This document shows, one piece after another, positions 11,701 through 23,500 of a stretch of DNA of 64,000 nt; positions within the stretch are counted from its first letter, which is position 1, and each line of letters opens with the position of its first letter. This DNA comes from Glandiceps talaboti (Eukaryota > Hemichordata > Enteropneusta > Spengelidae): contig NC_135561.1 of NCBI RefSeq assembly GCF_964340395.1, forward strand, positions 496,501-560,500, written 5' to 3'. Below the pieces are notes generated by a model. It ran no database searches. It had not been told where the DNA came from and saw nothing but the letters and a program-made list of their open reading frames with translations. The position numbers and the translations under genes were made by a program.

Positions 11701-12617
11701 TGTGTATTAAACATCTCTGGTACATTGTGTGAACTTATATTTGTATTGTGCATTGTGCATGTACACTTTGTGCATTGACTTTCACTAAAAATTGACTTCA
11801 GTTACAGACTTGCACCTCTAATCAACGATTAATTATAATAAATTACATGTTTGCAAATCAACATAATTTCAATATTGTGCTCTCTCTACCCAACATCCTA
11901 AACCACAGGCCTCTTTATGGCACTGTCTGAAACATACCAGGTACCAGTCATATTTCGTTGCTTTAGCACGAATATGTGCACTGGCTTGTGAAAATGTCTC
12001 TAGCAGATTTGAAAGATTTCTTGTTGTTTACTCTTCTTCCACCACTTTATTGCAAACAACAAATCTTTGTACTGGCATTGTAAGAATGACATTTACATTG
12101 GTTTAGAATACACAATGTCAGCTAAAAATAGAGAGAACCAATATTGTGTACCAAACATAGAAAAATTGTACATTTGCAATCAAGCTAGGGAGTTCTGTTA
12201 ATTGTAAGGCTCCCTAACTGCAAACAGAAATTATGATCCACTGTCCTGGTCATCTTGATGATTCCATTATTGTAACTCTTTGACTTCAGCTACCCTACTA
12301 CACTAGAGAGTCTGGGGGATTGGAACAAGATGGCTGTCTGAGCAGCTGTCACAGATTGTGATGGTGGCCATGCACCTTACAGTGTCCCAGACTCTTGATT
12401 AGCCCTGAAGTGAGCCATCAGTGGTGTAGGGTCTATGGAGTAACTGATACTACTGTCTGTAAAGAGTAATGTGATGTAATATCCAACCTCAGAATATTTA
12501 TATAGAGACATACATACATTTTAAATATTAAAAATATACATAGAAATTAAAACAGGTATAGCTCAGATGTGGTATTGAATTATGTAGTATTTATAGAATA
12601 AACATTTACAATTCTAA
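8704..12617. other. Intergenic, mostly featureless
   Basis: Low-GC sequence. I note a GGT trinucleotide run at about 10276-10300, a TCTCATC run near 10577-10602, and the perfect hairpin at 11036-11085 (listed separately). No coding exon is supported. Confidence 0.5.
11036..11085. other. Perfect 19-bp inverted repeat (hairpin)
   Basis: ACTGCAGTTGCCATGGTTA at 11036-11054 is the exact reverse complement of 11067-11085, with a 12-base loop. Imperfect complementarity extends a little outside. It could be a foldback element, a cruciform or a structured RNA, and nothing nearby decides between these. Confidence 0.7.
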
Positions 12618-12773
12618 CTTCATAGATATGTCTATTTGTATAAGTGTGTGGCACACACTGACTGAGTAACTTCATAGATATGTCTATTTGTACAAGTGTG
12701 TGGCACACACTGACTGAGTCACTTCATAGATATGTCTATTTATACAAGTGTGTGGCACACAATGACTTGAGTA
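12618..12773. repeat. 52-bp tandem repeat, 3 copies
   Basis: Three near-identical units beginning CTTCATAGATATGTCTATTT and containing GTGTGTGGCACACA. The last copy is slightly diverged. A short (AT)n run follows at about 12813-12838. Confidence 0.9.
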
Positions 12774-12812
12774 TTACCCACAGCTGTTTTGACTATTTCC
12801 TGGTTTGAATGC

Positions 12813-12844
<32 letters not shown>

Positions 12845-13186
12845 TCGACTTCTACCCACCAATTCAATATATTTGGTACATGGTTTATATTTAAGCAAGT
12901 CTTGTATTAGACTGTAAGATACAACATTTGTGCCACACTATCAGCTAATGGTTTAGAAGTCTGGTAGAGCTGAACAACACAACATATCTTACAATCTAGG
13001 TCTTATATCTAACATTTCATCATGCTTCCATCTAGTCAGTCCTACTGACTTGGTATATTTAGTATGTCTACATCTTATATATCTAGTATACCTAGTGCAG
13101 TTTACGTTAGTTTCTACTTTTAACTTTACACTGCCGCATGTGATTTCAAAATAAATATATTTGATACAGTGATTAGAGTCTATGGT

Positions 13187-13360
13187 ATTTGTTTGTTTGT
13201 TTGTATAAATGTATGTATGTATGTAGGTACGTACGTATGTATGTATGTATGTATGTATGTATGTATGTAGGTACGTATGTATGTATGTATGTATGTATGT
13301 ATGTATGTACGTACGTATGTATGTGTGCATGCATGTGTGTGTGTGTATGTATGTACATAC

Positions 13361-13392
<32 letters not shown>

Positions 13393-13404
13393 ATGTATGT
13401 ATTT
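13187..13404. repeat. (ATGT)n microsatellite
   Basis: A long ATGT/GTAT tetranucleotide tract with interspersed ACGT and GTGT variants. It generates open frames on both strands that translate to YVCM or HTYI repeats and are not genes. Confidence 0.97.
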
Positions 13405-13549
13405 ATGATTGTGTATCTCATGGAAACAGTGTATGTATGTCTTGTCACTATGGTGTGTGTGTGTCTCATCAGGCCTCTGTCTATGGTGTTACCGGTATAT
13501 GTAACAAAAATATTCACGTATTTTATAATACCTCATCGTGACCTTTAAC

Positions 13550-14089
13550 CTCTTGTACAAGTTAGCGAACACGAGACAATTTGTGTCTTGATAGTAAACA
13601 ACACAAAACGATTAGAAAACTGCTAGAGGATTGTCTCCACGCCCAAGGATATGGCGTCATCTATATAGTCCCTAAAACCATGGATGTATTAGGATACATC
13701 GTCCATGCTAAATACAATAGCGATGTCGTTGGCCTTGGTAGAAAAAGCGAAAGTGCTTATGGCGCCCACATTTGTCAAAATCGACATAAATTTTGTTTTT
13801 CTAGGTCAGGTCACCCATCAAACAGTGCATGGTTGAGTCTGTAAAAAGTGATCGTGATATTGGTGATTCAAGGTCTGACGTTCATCACATGGCTTAGCAC
13901 ACTAGTTACAAAGAAAAAACCGTTTCTTATGATAACTGTAAAAACGAAACCAGCAGTTGAAGTTCTTTAATACTCGGAGGTCACTCCTTCATTTACCTTT
14001 AGTTTTTAAACGAAACTATGCGCTAAATATGGACAACCGTTACTTTTTTGAAACTGTACATGTTCAGGATTTCTGAATATTGTAACAAG
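13550..14089. other. Higher-GC unassigned stretch
   Basis: About 13550-13845 has a less AT-rich composition than its surroundings and one 87-codon plus-strand ORF (13581-13844) with no recognisable domain. It could be a first exon or promoter region, but I see no convincing donor site. The rest has no feature. Confidence 0.3.
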
Positions 14090-14533
14090 TTAATTATTGA
14101 CCCCAATTGATATGTGTGGTACTGCCAGTGGAGGCTTAAAAACATGGCACATACCAACAACAAACCGCATGAAAGGAGATCGTTGTTCCTTTGGTGCACA
14201 TCGTGGCCGAAATCGTCTTTTTTTCCTCGTGCATATCTCCTGTTTATCCATATATTTCATCAAATTTATAACATATAAGTTCTTTGGGAATGCTCCAATA
14301 CCTTGAAATGTGAGTCGAGCTTCTCGGCGACAAACAGGACACGTGAATTTACTGTCGTTCCTCCGAGCTGCCAAAGCAACCCCCTCTAGACATGGGTGCT
14401 TGCAGATTGTATGCAAACAAGGTAAAGTCAATGGCTCGCTGTACATTCCCCTACATACGGGACAAGTCAAGAATGTCTCCTCAAAGTTGTTCTTGTTTAT
14501 CTTGATAAATGTAGGTATTACGTCGTCTGCCAT
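14090..14533 (-). CDS. RING-finger protein, TRIM-type N-terminal domain
   Basis: A 147-residue intronless ORF. I chose the internal methionine (MADDVIPTF) as start because it lies just before the conserved domain; an upstream in-frame ATG would extend the ORF to 14638. Residues 24-68 form a RING: C24x2C27-x11-C39xH41x2C44-x3-C48-x16-C65x2C68, with the typical text LPCLHTIC and FTCPVC. TRIM-type RINGs usually act as E3 ubiquitin ligases that recruit an E2, so that role is inferred. The C44-C48 spacing is three residues instead of the usual two, which may affect zinc binding. No B-box, coiled coil or NHL/SPRY domain follows. The product is either a RING-only protein or a truncated TRIM gene. 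The C-terminus is basic (RKKRRFRPR). Confidence 0.7.
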   Translation of the reverse strand: MADDVIPTFIKINKNNFEETFLTCPVCRGMYSEPLTLPCLHTICKHPCLEGVALAARRNDSKFTCPVCRREARLTFQGIGAFPKNLYVINLMKYMDKQEICTRKKRRFRPRCAPKEQRSPFMRFVVGMCHVFKPPLAVPHISIGVNN

Positions 14534-15049
14534 TGCGTTGTTTTCACGCACGTCGTTGGAAGTATTTGCCAGATGAAACCCTTCGAATTTAGTCCAAAGT
14601 GCGCACGTTGATCTCACGAATTCCACAGTACAGACCAAACTTGACGTTTTCTAAGTTGAGAAATAATTTAACCATCCATACATTATACATAGTATTTATA
14701 CGCATGTATACGAGGACAAGTTTATTCAATTGCACGAATACACACACAGGTATTGGTCCTTGTTGTTTTGTTGTAATAGGATTTGGCAAGGTCGGAGGGA
14801 GTGGCTACGCACTTTTGTGACAGATGAGGCTAGCCTTTAATGTCAAGTGTTTGTTTTTATGTTGACCATTGTGTTGTGCCTACAAGAATAGAACAACAGA
14901 GTAATGCATACTTTGATTTACAACAGGTCTATTTGTTGTTCCCGTCAACTTGTATACATGCCATTAAACCGATAAATCATTATGTTTACGACGAACCAAG
15001 AGTTGCTTTGCATTATGGTGCATAGGGTGGTGACTGCAGTGGCCAGCTC
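14534..15049. other. Upstream region of the RING gene, nothing resolved
   Basis: A promoter for the minus-strand RING ORF is expected here. No TATA box or clear initiator stands out, and short ORFs are not supported. Confidence 0.4.
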
Positions 15050-15392
15050 TGGTAGGGGTGTGTGGCCAGTGCTGGAAACCCCTGGCCCCATTGTAGACCC
15101 ACTTTGGCCAAAAATCAATACCCCATTTTATACCATTACAGGTTTTTAAAAGATGAAAGTTTAGACCTAAAGACATTTTCCTTTATATAATAGGAGGCAA
15201 CATGATTGGTAAAGGACAGTGGACCACATTTTAGCCCAAGTAAAATCGAAAATAATGCAAAGTGGACCTCGTTTTAGACTCTTCAGCTCGAAAAAAAACA
15301 GACCCCATTTTAGACCAAAGGGATAGAAAAAGCACCCCAAAGGGCGGCACATACACTTATACTCAAGTAAGGGGATTACCCCCCCCCCCCTC
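15050..15392. repeat. Degenerate interspersed repeat with CCCATTTTAGACC motifs
   Basis: The phrases ACCCCATTTTAGACCA, GGACCTCGTTTTAGAC, GGACCACATTTTAGCC and ACCCCATTTTATACC recur at intervals, and the segment ends GGGCGGCACATACACTTATA followed by a C run. It looks like an old interspersed element built of a degenerate short unit. No coding capacity. Confidence 0.6.
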
Positions 15393-16291
15393 CACTGTCT
15401 GTGGTTTAATGATCATTACCATTGACCATCTGAATAACCCAACAGTCGCGTTTTAAAATTTAAAAGTCGCGTTAAAAGAATTTTACGTATGACTATGGAA
15501 GTATGACAAACTTTATACAGTCACGTTCGTATGTGTAACGTTAACAGGTGGTTTCTGTGTTCTATGCCATCGTTCAGTTCATTGAAGTTATAGCTGCGAT
15601 ATGAAATTTTAGTGTAGTCTGATCTTTGGTATCTTGTACAACTTTCTTTTGTTTTGATACATGCAATACACTAAATGGATGCAGTACTGTAGCGGTTTCG
15701 CTCCGTCGCTCTCGTTCCTCCATGGCTTTTCTTTGCAAACCCCGTAAGAAATAAGAAGTATTAAAATAAAAACGAACAATGCTGAGTCACACAAAATAAA
15801 ATATAAAAAAGAATAAAAAAGTATTGTTAATAAAAACAAAGCTACAATTATTGCAGCTATACACTACCTGGTCTTGTACTGTCTGAAATGTGTTAGTCTC
15901 ATGCTATCCTTCATTGAATCTTAGAAATGATTCGATACCACGTTGACATCCAGACTACAATTTGTAGACTCAGTGACTTTGATAAGACATAATTCCACAT
16001 TGTATATGACATACTTTCAAAACACTAGTACTTTCATTCGAATTCTGTTATGATGTTAGCTATGGCATCACAATGATGTATATTTGGGTTAAAGAGATTA
16101 GCATCTAGTGTCATGTATGTGATAGGTATACGGTATCATACCCCTAGAGGTGAAATGTATAGTGAATTGGTACTAACCTGACAACATCGCTTGCCACAAT
16201 GACAGAGAGGTGAGTGGAAAAATAACTAAAGATTACGAAATTCTTTTAAAATTTCACGCGCTAACAAAATATCTTCGATGAACGCCATTTA

Positions 16292-16437
16292 AACTCTACT
16301 CTACTCTACTCTACTCTACTCTACTCTACTCTACTCTACTCTACGCTACTCTACGCTACGCTACTCTACGCTACTCTACTCTACTCTACTCTACTCTACT
16401 CTACTCTACTCTACTCTACTCTACTCTACTCTACTCC
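16292..16437. repeat. (CTCTA)n pentanucleotide satellite
   Basis: About 29 copies of CTCTA with a block of CTACG variants near the middle. Confidence 0.98.
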
Positions 16438-16539
16438 AGAATTTTAACCACTACACCACTTGGATCTTGTGATTACTTATGTTATATTAACCGTTTATAT
16501 CTTAATAATCAATGACCCCCACATTGATAAAAAGCTGTT

Positions 16540-16712
16540 TCTTTACTTGTCATACTGTTTGTTTGGTATTTCTTTTTGCATCATATTGTTTGTTTGGTAT
16601 TTCTTTACTCACATTGTTCAGTGTTTCTTTACTTGTCATTGTTTTAGTGATTCTTGTCATATTGTTTGTTTAGTTATTTACTTTGTCATATTGTTTGTTC
16701 AGCTTTCTTTAC
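16540..16712. repeat. Degenerate tandem repeat of about 30 bp
   Basis: Repeated phrases TCATATTGTTTGTTTGGTAT and TTTCTTTACTTGTCAT recur irregularly across the stretch. No coding significance. Confidence 0.6.
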
Positions 16713-16718
16713 GTGATA

Positions 16719-16811
16719 GATAATGAACGAGTTTGGTTGATTATGCGTTATAACACGAGGGGGCGTAGCCCCGAGTGTTTGACGCATAATCAACCGAACA
16801 AGTTCATTATC
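16719..16811. mobile_element. 93-bp near-palindromic hairpin (MITE-like)
   Basis: The left arm starts GATAATGAACGAGTTTGGTT and the right arm is its complement, ending AAGTTCATTATC. About 85% of positions pair over 44 bp, with a centre of GGGGGCGTAGCCCC. It is far more GC-rich at its centre than its surroundings. This structure fits a short foldback transposon. A structured RNA is also possible. Confidence 0.6.
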
Positions 16812-19077
16812 TCACTTATCACCACTTATTCTATTAACAATAGAATTCGCATGTATTGCAAGTCTGTCAGGTGGCAAGCTAGAACTAGTTTTACATTGTT
16901 TTTGTTTTTGCTATTGACTCTTCCCGCACTTTGTTTAATTGAGCAAATGCAGTGATTGAGGGCCAAAGTATGAATCTCGAAACATCCTTCAATTTCGGGG
17001 TTCAGTGGGACGAAGTGACTTTAACTCAGCTCGATTCAATTCAAACACAATTTATGGCATTTTTTCAGGATATGAAAATTATAATAGTACTCATAGTACT
17101 TGATCAGTCTCAATCCTTTGTCGGTTATTTCCATATGTGACCATTTCGGGGGGGGGGGGCAGTGTTTGGGTGTTCGTTGGTTAGTTGTCGTTTACTCATG
17201 TATGTATCTACTCATTTGTCAGTTTATTTTGTTTGTTTGTTTACTTATTTATTTGTTTACTTGTATGTTTATTTTGTTTTGTTTATATTTGTAAACAGAA
17301 CTAAATGAGCCTGAGCACCCTGTGGACAGACAAGTCAAAATCTGTAAGAATAATCAACATATCATGTAAGGTCCCAAGTATAAAAGAGAAATACCTTGGT
17401 GACCTAAAGGTTATTCAGTACATGTTACCTTGGTGACCTAAAGGTTATTCAGTACATGTTACATTGATGGCTACATAATATCAAGGTGATATACTTTCTA
17501 TGACTGTCACCTATAAAGACTGTTGAATGGCTTGGAATGTTGATGACTTGATTACAATTTTAAAGTTTTGTAATCTGTCAAATTGATTATAAACTCTGTA
17601 TTCTTATTACAAGACTATTCCATAGTAAAGTCACAGCCCACAAGTGACTGTGGTGCACAGTATTGTTACAATGTAAAAACAATTTCACAGAAGGCTATTC
17701 CATAGTAAAGTCACAGCCCACATTAGTCTTGCTGCTAGACGTTCAGGCTTTCTTTCGATACTATAAGCGAACAAAGTTCACAGTGATATATATATATCCA
17801 TACACACACACACACACACACACACACAAAGAATCACACCTTATATTACATGATATATAAACGACACTTAAAGAGACAAACTCTGCATCCTGACACTTTT
17901 ATTGTCAGTTTTATATACTTTTAATATTCACATATATTACATATCTTCTGTTCCCATGGAAATTTGGTCACATGACCAAACATGACATTAAACTTTTGAT
18001 AAAACTTGGCACACTATATATCTATACATGAAGAGATGCATGAATTATACTAAACACTGGGATTATAACCACAGAGATTCTGGTGTTTGACCTCCGACCT
18101 TCATATAGATCACAGTTTAATGACTTCATTGAATAAAGCTATTGTTTCATGGCAACTTATCTAAATTGGTGTTTTGAAAGAATAATTACAGGAAGTGTGG
18201 AATATTTAGGCTGATATGAACTTACACTTGTATTGTATTAATCTACATGTTAACATATGATTACTGTCACAAGCCTGAATTCTCTGGAAATGTAAGGTAT
18301 CAGTTCACTTTCAAATTTCCAGTCAAGGTTCAGAGGTGTACTAGTGGCTAATTGGTGATGATAATAAATACTCCAGTGATGGGGTAACATAAGTTGATAT
18401 ACGTGGCAAAACTATGGTACAGAAGAGAAGAAATAAATTTGACACTATGTCCCTTAAAACACAACAGATTCACTTTCCAACCCTCTCTGTGGATAGTTAA
18501 CCATCCCTAGTACACTAAATCAACTGAGATTTACAGCTAATAACTTGTAGTATGTATTATGTATGTATATTTTGTACACTAGCTGTAATCAAACACAGGG
18601 TCTCATTACTGACTATGCACCTTTAACAATATAATTATCTATACACAATTCATTTCAGTCAGGAATGTTGATTTTCTGTTTTCCATCAAACAGGGAAACT
18701 TTGACACAATTTTCATGGACATAAATTCCCCTTTATTTGGGAACACAGACTGCTATAATGTCTAACTTCTACAACATACCTACAACAATACCAAATTTAA
18801 AACTTAGATTTGAATAATTTCATACCATGTACTTTACCCAGTGATTTGAACAAAACATTATTCAAATAAACAATTTGAACAATAAATAGTAAACCGAGTG
18901 TCTTTATCCATGACAACCAGAACCTATCAACTCAAATAGTGATTGTACATAGAATAAAATACAACTTCCACCCAAAGATTAACATATGTATTTATTGCAA
19001 CTGTAGATAACTTTTTACAAAGCCCATTGAAAAGTCACTATTCCCTAATCTGGCAGACAGTCAAACACTCCATAACT
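16812..19077. other. Intergenic and 3' flank of ATP6V1H
   Basis: Holds a 38-bp duplication (17391-17466, CCTTGGTGACCTAAAGG), a duplicated CTATTCCATAGTAAAGTCAC (17615 and 17696) and an (AC)n run at about 17803-17828. The ATP6V1H 3' UTR extends into its right end. No other gene is supported. Confidence 0.5.
18991..18996 (-). terminator. ATP6V1H: Candidate poly(A) signal of ATP6V1H
   Basis: TTTATT on the plus strand is AATAAA on the gene strand, 82-87 nt after the stop codon. Another AATAAA lies at 18732-18737, so the end of the transcript is not certain. Confidence 0.4.
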
Positions 19078-19111
19078 TTATTGTTGTTGTAACTGTTTTC
19101 CAAGATATTCC
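19078..19111 (-). CDS. ATP6V1H: ATP6V1H exon 11 (last coding)
   Basis: The acceptor reads TTTTTCCTAACAG on the gene strand. The 34-nt coding part completes Trp from exon 10 and encodes [10 protein letters not shown] before TAA. The C-terminal tail is shorter than in vertebrates. Confidence 0.92.
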
Positions 19112-20487
19112 CTGTTAGGAAAAAGAAGAAGAAAGTTAATGTAGACTGAACTGTGTCCTGACAATGTTTGTGACCTGTTATCACATATAACACACATAGC
19201 ATTGTAAATCATAATGTGGAACATACATTGAGGTCATTCAGAGGTTTTTTTTCCAGTGGGGAGGGGTGGGATGGTGGTCTTAAACTGTTATTCACATATA
19301 TTTCATCAGCACTAGAATACATTTAACTTGTCAAGTTATGCAGAAAACTTCTTGTAATAAACAGATTGTGATACATGTATCTTATGAACACTGCCCTCTA
19401 GTGGTAGCATGAAAAAGTCATCTTGTCTTACATACAGAGTGCTATGGTGTTAGAAATGTCCATAAGTGTATAAACATGAACTTGTTCATAGATATATATG
19501 TATAAATGTAATCAACCAATATAAAGCATACTTACCAATTATGAACCATAAGTTTTTGTACAGCTAACAATGCTTCATATCTAACATTAGGGTCTTCATG
19601 TGACATATAAGTCATTACTAACTCTTTACCACCAAGCTGTTCTATGTTACTGGTAAAAAAACACACACAGATAATTACAATTAGAATTTTACCACTATAA
19701 CATACAACTTCAAACCCCAATGTCTGAATCCCAGGTTCAATGCATTAGGGTTATCTTATCAGTCAAAATGATTACATCAGTACATTCTTTTGTTCAGTAA
19801 AATAATGTTTGTATAAGCTCTGCCATATAAGTACTTTTCACATCTGAATTTTAATACTGGTACTAATCCAACATGGGCCTTCAAACCCCAATATCTGAAT
19901 CCCAGGTTTGGTGCTATTTTTTCAGTGGATTTGAAATGATTACGTGGACAATATCTGACATATTCCCCTATATCATGGACTGACACTGTTAATACTTACT
20001 GTTTACCACGTGGGTAATGTCTGACATATTCCCCTATATCATGAGCTGACACTGCTAATACTTGAGGATCTTTCGATGTTTCAAGTAATTTGACTAAAAT
20101 CCTGGAAAAAAAGAGAAAAAAGTAAGAAAATGATGCTCAGCAATTCTCTTGAAAATACTTTAAACAAAATTTACAGAAATTGTTGATATAATTACACCCT
20201 CCTACTCTTATCTGTCTGTCTGTTTATATTCCCCCTTTCTCTATGTCTCCCCCCTTCCCTCCCTCCCCCTCCCCTTCCTTTAAAGATAAAGAACACAGAA
20301 AACAAATATCTCTTACTTGAGCAATTCATAGTTTTTCTCATTGAGTCTTGAGGCATTTTCTCTCCAGAACTTTTCACTTTTGTGTACAGGACTCCACTCC
20401 AGTCTACCAGACTTTAGTTCTGATGTGTATTCATCAAATGAACTACAACAAAATAAGATAGAGTTATTATATGGAAATCTGAGAAAT

Positions 20488-20551
<64 letters not shown>

Positions 20552-23500
20552 ACACAACATACACACACACATAAATACAACATACACACACATACACACA
20601 ACATACATACACACAAATACAACATACACACACATACACACACACACACACACACACAACATACACATGACATTTATGTTCATAGTTGGTAACTCATCTT
20701 CTGCTATTGAAACCAGCATTGCTTTGCTAACAAAACTACATTACTTTTACAACAATACCATTCCAGTGAAGAAAAACAACATTTTAATAATAATCTTTAT
20801 TCATACTGGATATTTCTTTAAGTATATAAACACTTGTCTCCCAAGAAGTTCTGTCTTAAGGAAACCGGAGTACCCAGGGAAACCTGTGTTGTTCGATAGA
20901 GTCAAACTGAGCAACACTCTTCCCACTTTCGTGGTAAATTTAATCAAACCCTTAATGACTTTGAACCCCAACCACAGTGGTAAGAGGCGAGTAGTCACAG
21001 ACAACCCTATTTACAGTATTACATGTAGCAATATTTTGATGAGTTGATAAGATCTATCAAAGTTCCTCTGTAACTTTATCTTGGTTCCAACCCTATAGTA
21101 CGGTACAAAGTAAGGAAATCTATGCAAGTTCTTTCAGATTTTCTCTTTGTTACTAGGTTTCCTAAAACCTACACTGATATAATACTTTACCTGAGACCTT
21201 CTACACTATCGTGTAGCTTTTCAGTCACATATTCAATATCTTCAGTGATATCAGAGTCTTCAAACTTCTGTCCTTCCAACACTTCTAGTTGTTTTAACAC
21301 TTTACACTGAATCATAGACAGTGCATTGTCCTGCACTATTTCAAGTTCTTCAGGTTTTTCTAAGAGATTCTAAACAGGAGAACAAAATCTAAAAAATTTA
21401 ATACCATCGACTTGAATTTAATGATTTCATGTTTTGTAGCTTTGTACTATGGTACAATTTCTGGTAAAAGTTTATTTTACTCAGTACAAAAGATTCATCA
21501 CTAGTTCCAAGATAAATACAAACCATCCCTTTACATCTTCAAAAACTCATTCTTCCCACAAACAATAACAGACGGGAACAAGAGTTGTAGATATGCTAAT
21601 CTGGGAATGATTGTCATCTGAAAGTACACTAATCTGAATTGCAAACCAAGTATAAATATACATTTTTCCACTTTTAAAAATCTTTTGCTAATCCCCATGA
21701 AAATTTACAGTTCTTATTCTAAATGTGGCTAGAATAATGCAAGTACTTACTCTAAATGTAGCTAGAATAATGCAAGTACTTACTCTAAATGTGGCTAGAA
21801 TGATGCAAGTACTTACTCTACTTACTCTAAATGTAGCTAGAATAATGCAAGTACTTACTCTAAATGTAGCTAGAATGATGCTAGTACTTACTCTAAATGT
21901 AGCTAGAATGATGCAAATACTTACTCTAAATGTAGCTAGAATGATGCTAGTACTTACTCTAAATGTAGCTAGAATGATGCAAATACTTACTCTAAATGTA
22001 GCTAGAATGATTCAAATACTTACTCTAAATGTAGCTAGAATAATGGAAGTACTTACTCTAAATGTAGCTAGAATAATGCAAGTACTTACTCTAAATGTAG
22101 CTAGAATGATGCAAGTACTTACTCTAAATGTAGCTAGAATGATGCAAGTACTTACTCTAAATGTAGCTAGAATAATGCAAGTACTTACTCTAAATGTAGC
22201 TAGAATAATGCAAGTACTTACTCTAAATGTAGCTAGAATGATGCAAGTACTTACTCTAAATGTAGCTAGAATAATGCAAGTACTTACTCTAAATGTAGCT
22301 AGAATGATGCAAGTACTTACTCTAAATGTAGCTAGAATAATTCAAATACTTACTCTAAATGTAGCTAGAATGATTCAAATACTTACTCTAAATGTAGCTA
22401 GAATGATGCAAGTACTTACTCTAAATGTAGCTAAAATGATTCAAATACTTACTCTAAATGTAGCTAGAATGATGCAAATACTTACTCTAAATGTAGCTAG
22501 AATAATTCAAATACTTACTCTAAATGTAGCTAGAATGATGCAAGTACTTACTCTAAATGTAGCTAGAATGATGCAAGTACTTACTCTAAATGTAGCTAGA
22601 ATAATTCAAATACTTACTCTAAATGTAGCTAGAATGATGCAAATACTTACTCTAAATGTAGCTAGAATGATGCAAATACTTACTCTAAATGTAGCTAGAA
22701 TAATTCAAATACTTACTCTAAATGTAGCTAGAATAATTCAAATACTTACTCTAAATGTAGCTAGAATAATTCAAATACTTACTCTAAATGTAGCTAGAAT
22801 AATTCAAATACTTACTCTAAATGTAGCTAGAATAATTCAAATACTTACTCTAAATGTAGCTAGAATGATGCAAATACTTACTCTAAATGTAGCTAGAATG
22901 ATGCAAATACTTACTCTAAATGTAGCTAGAATAATTCAAATACTTACTCTAAATGTAGCTAGAATGATGCAAATACTTACTCTAAATGTAGCTAGAATGA
23001 TGCAAGTACTTACTCTAAATGTAGCTAGAATAATTCAAATACTTACTCTAAATGTAGCTAGAATAATGCAAGTACTTACTCTAAATGTAGCTAGAATAAT
23101 TCAAATACTTACTCTAAATGTAGCTAGAATGATGCAAGTACTTACTCTAAATGTAGCTAGAATAATTCAAATACGTACTCTAAATGTAGCTAGAATGATG
23201 CAAGTACTTACTCTAAATGTAGCTAGAATAATTCAAATACTTACTCTAAATGTAGCTAGAATGATGCAAGTACTTACTCTAAATGTAGCTAGAATGATGC
23301 AAATACTTACTCTAAATGTAGCTAGAATGATGCAAGTACTTACTCTAAATGTAGCTAGAATAATGCAAGTACTTACTCTAAATGTAGCTAGAATGATGCA
23401 AGTACTTACTCTAAATGTAGCTAGAATGATGCAAGTACTTACTCTAAATGTAGCTAGAATGATTCAAATACTTACTCTAAATGTAGCTAGAATAATTCAA

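Noticed and set aside
12989-13548. ORFs rich in Thr-His-Ile-Tyr or Val-Cys-Met
   Set aside because: Translations of the ATGT microsatellite.
13581-13844. 87-codon plus-strand ORF in GC-richer sequence
   Set aside because: No domain, weak start context and no splice support. Kept only as an unassigned stretch.
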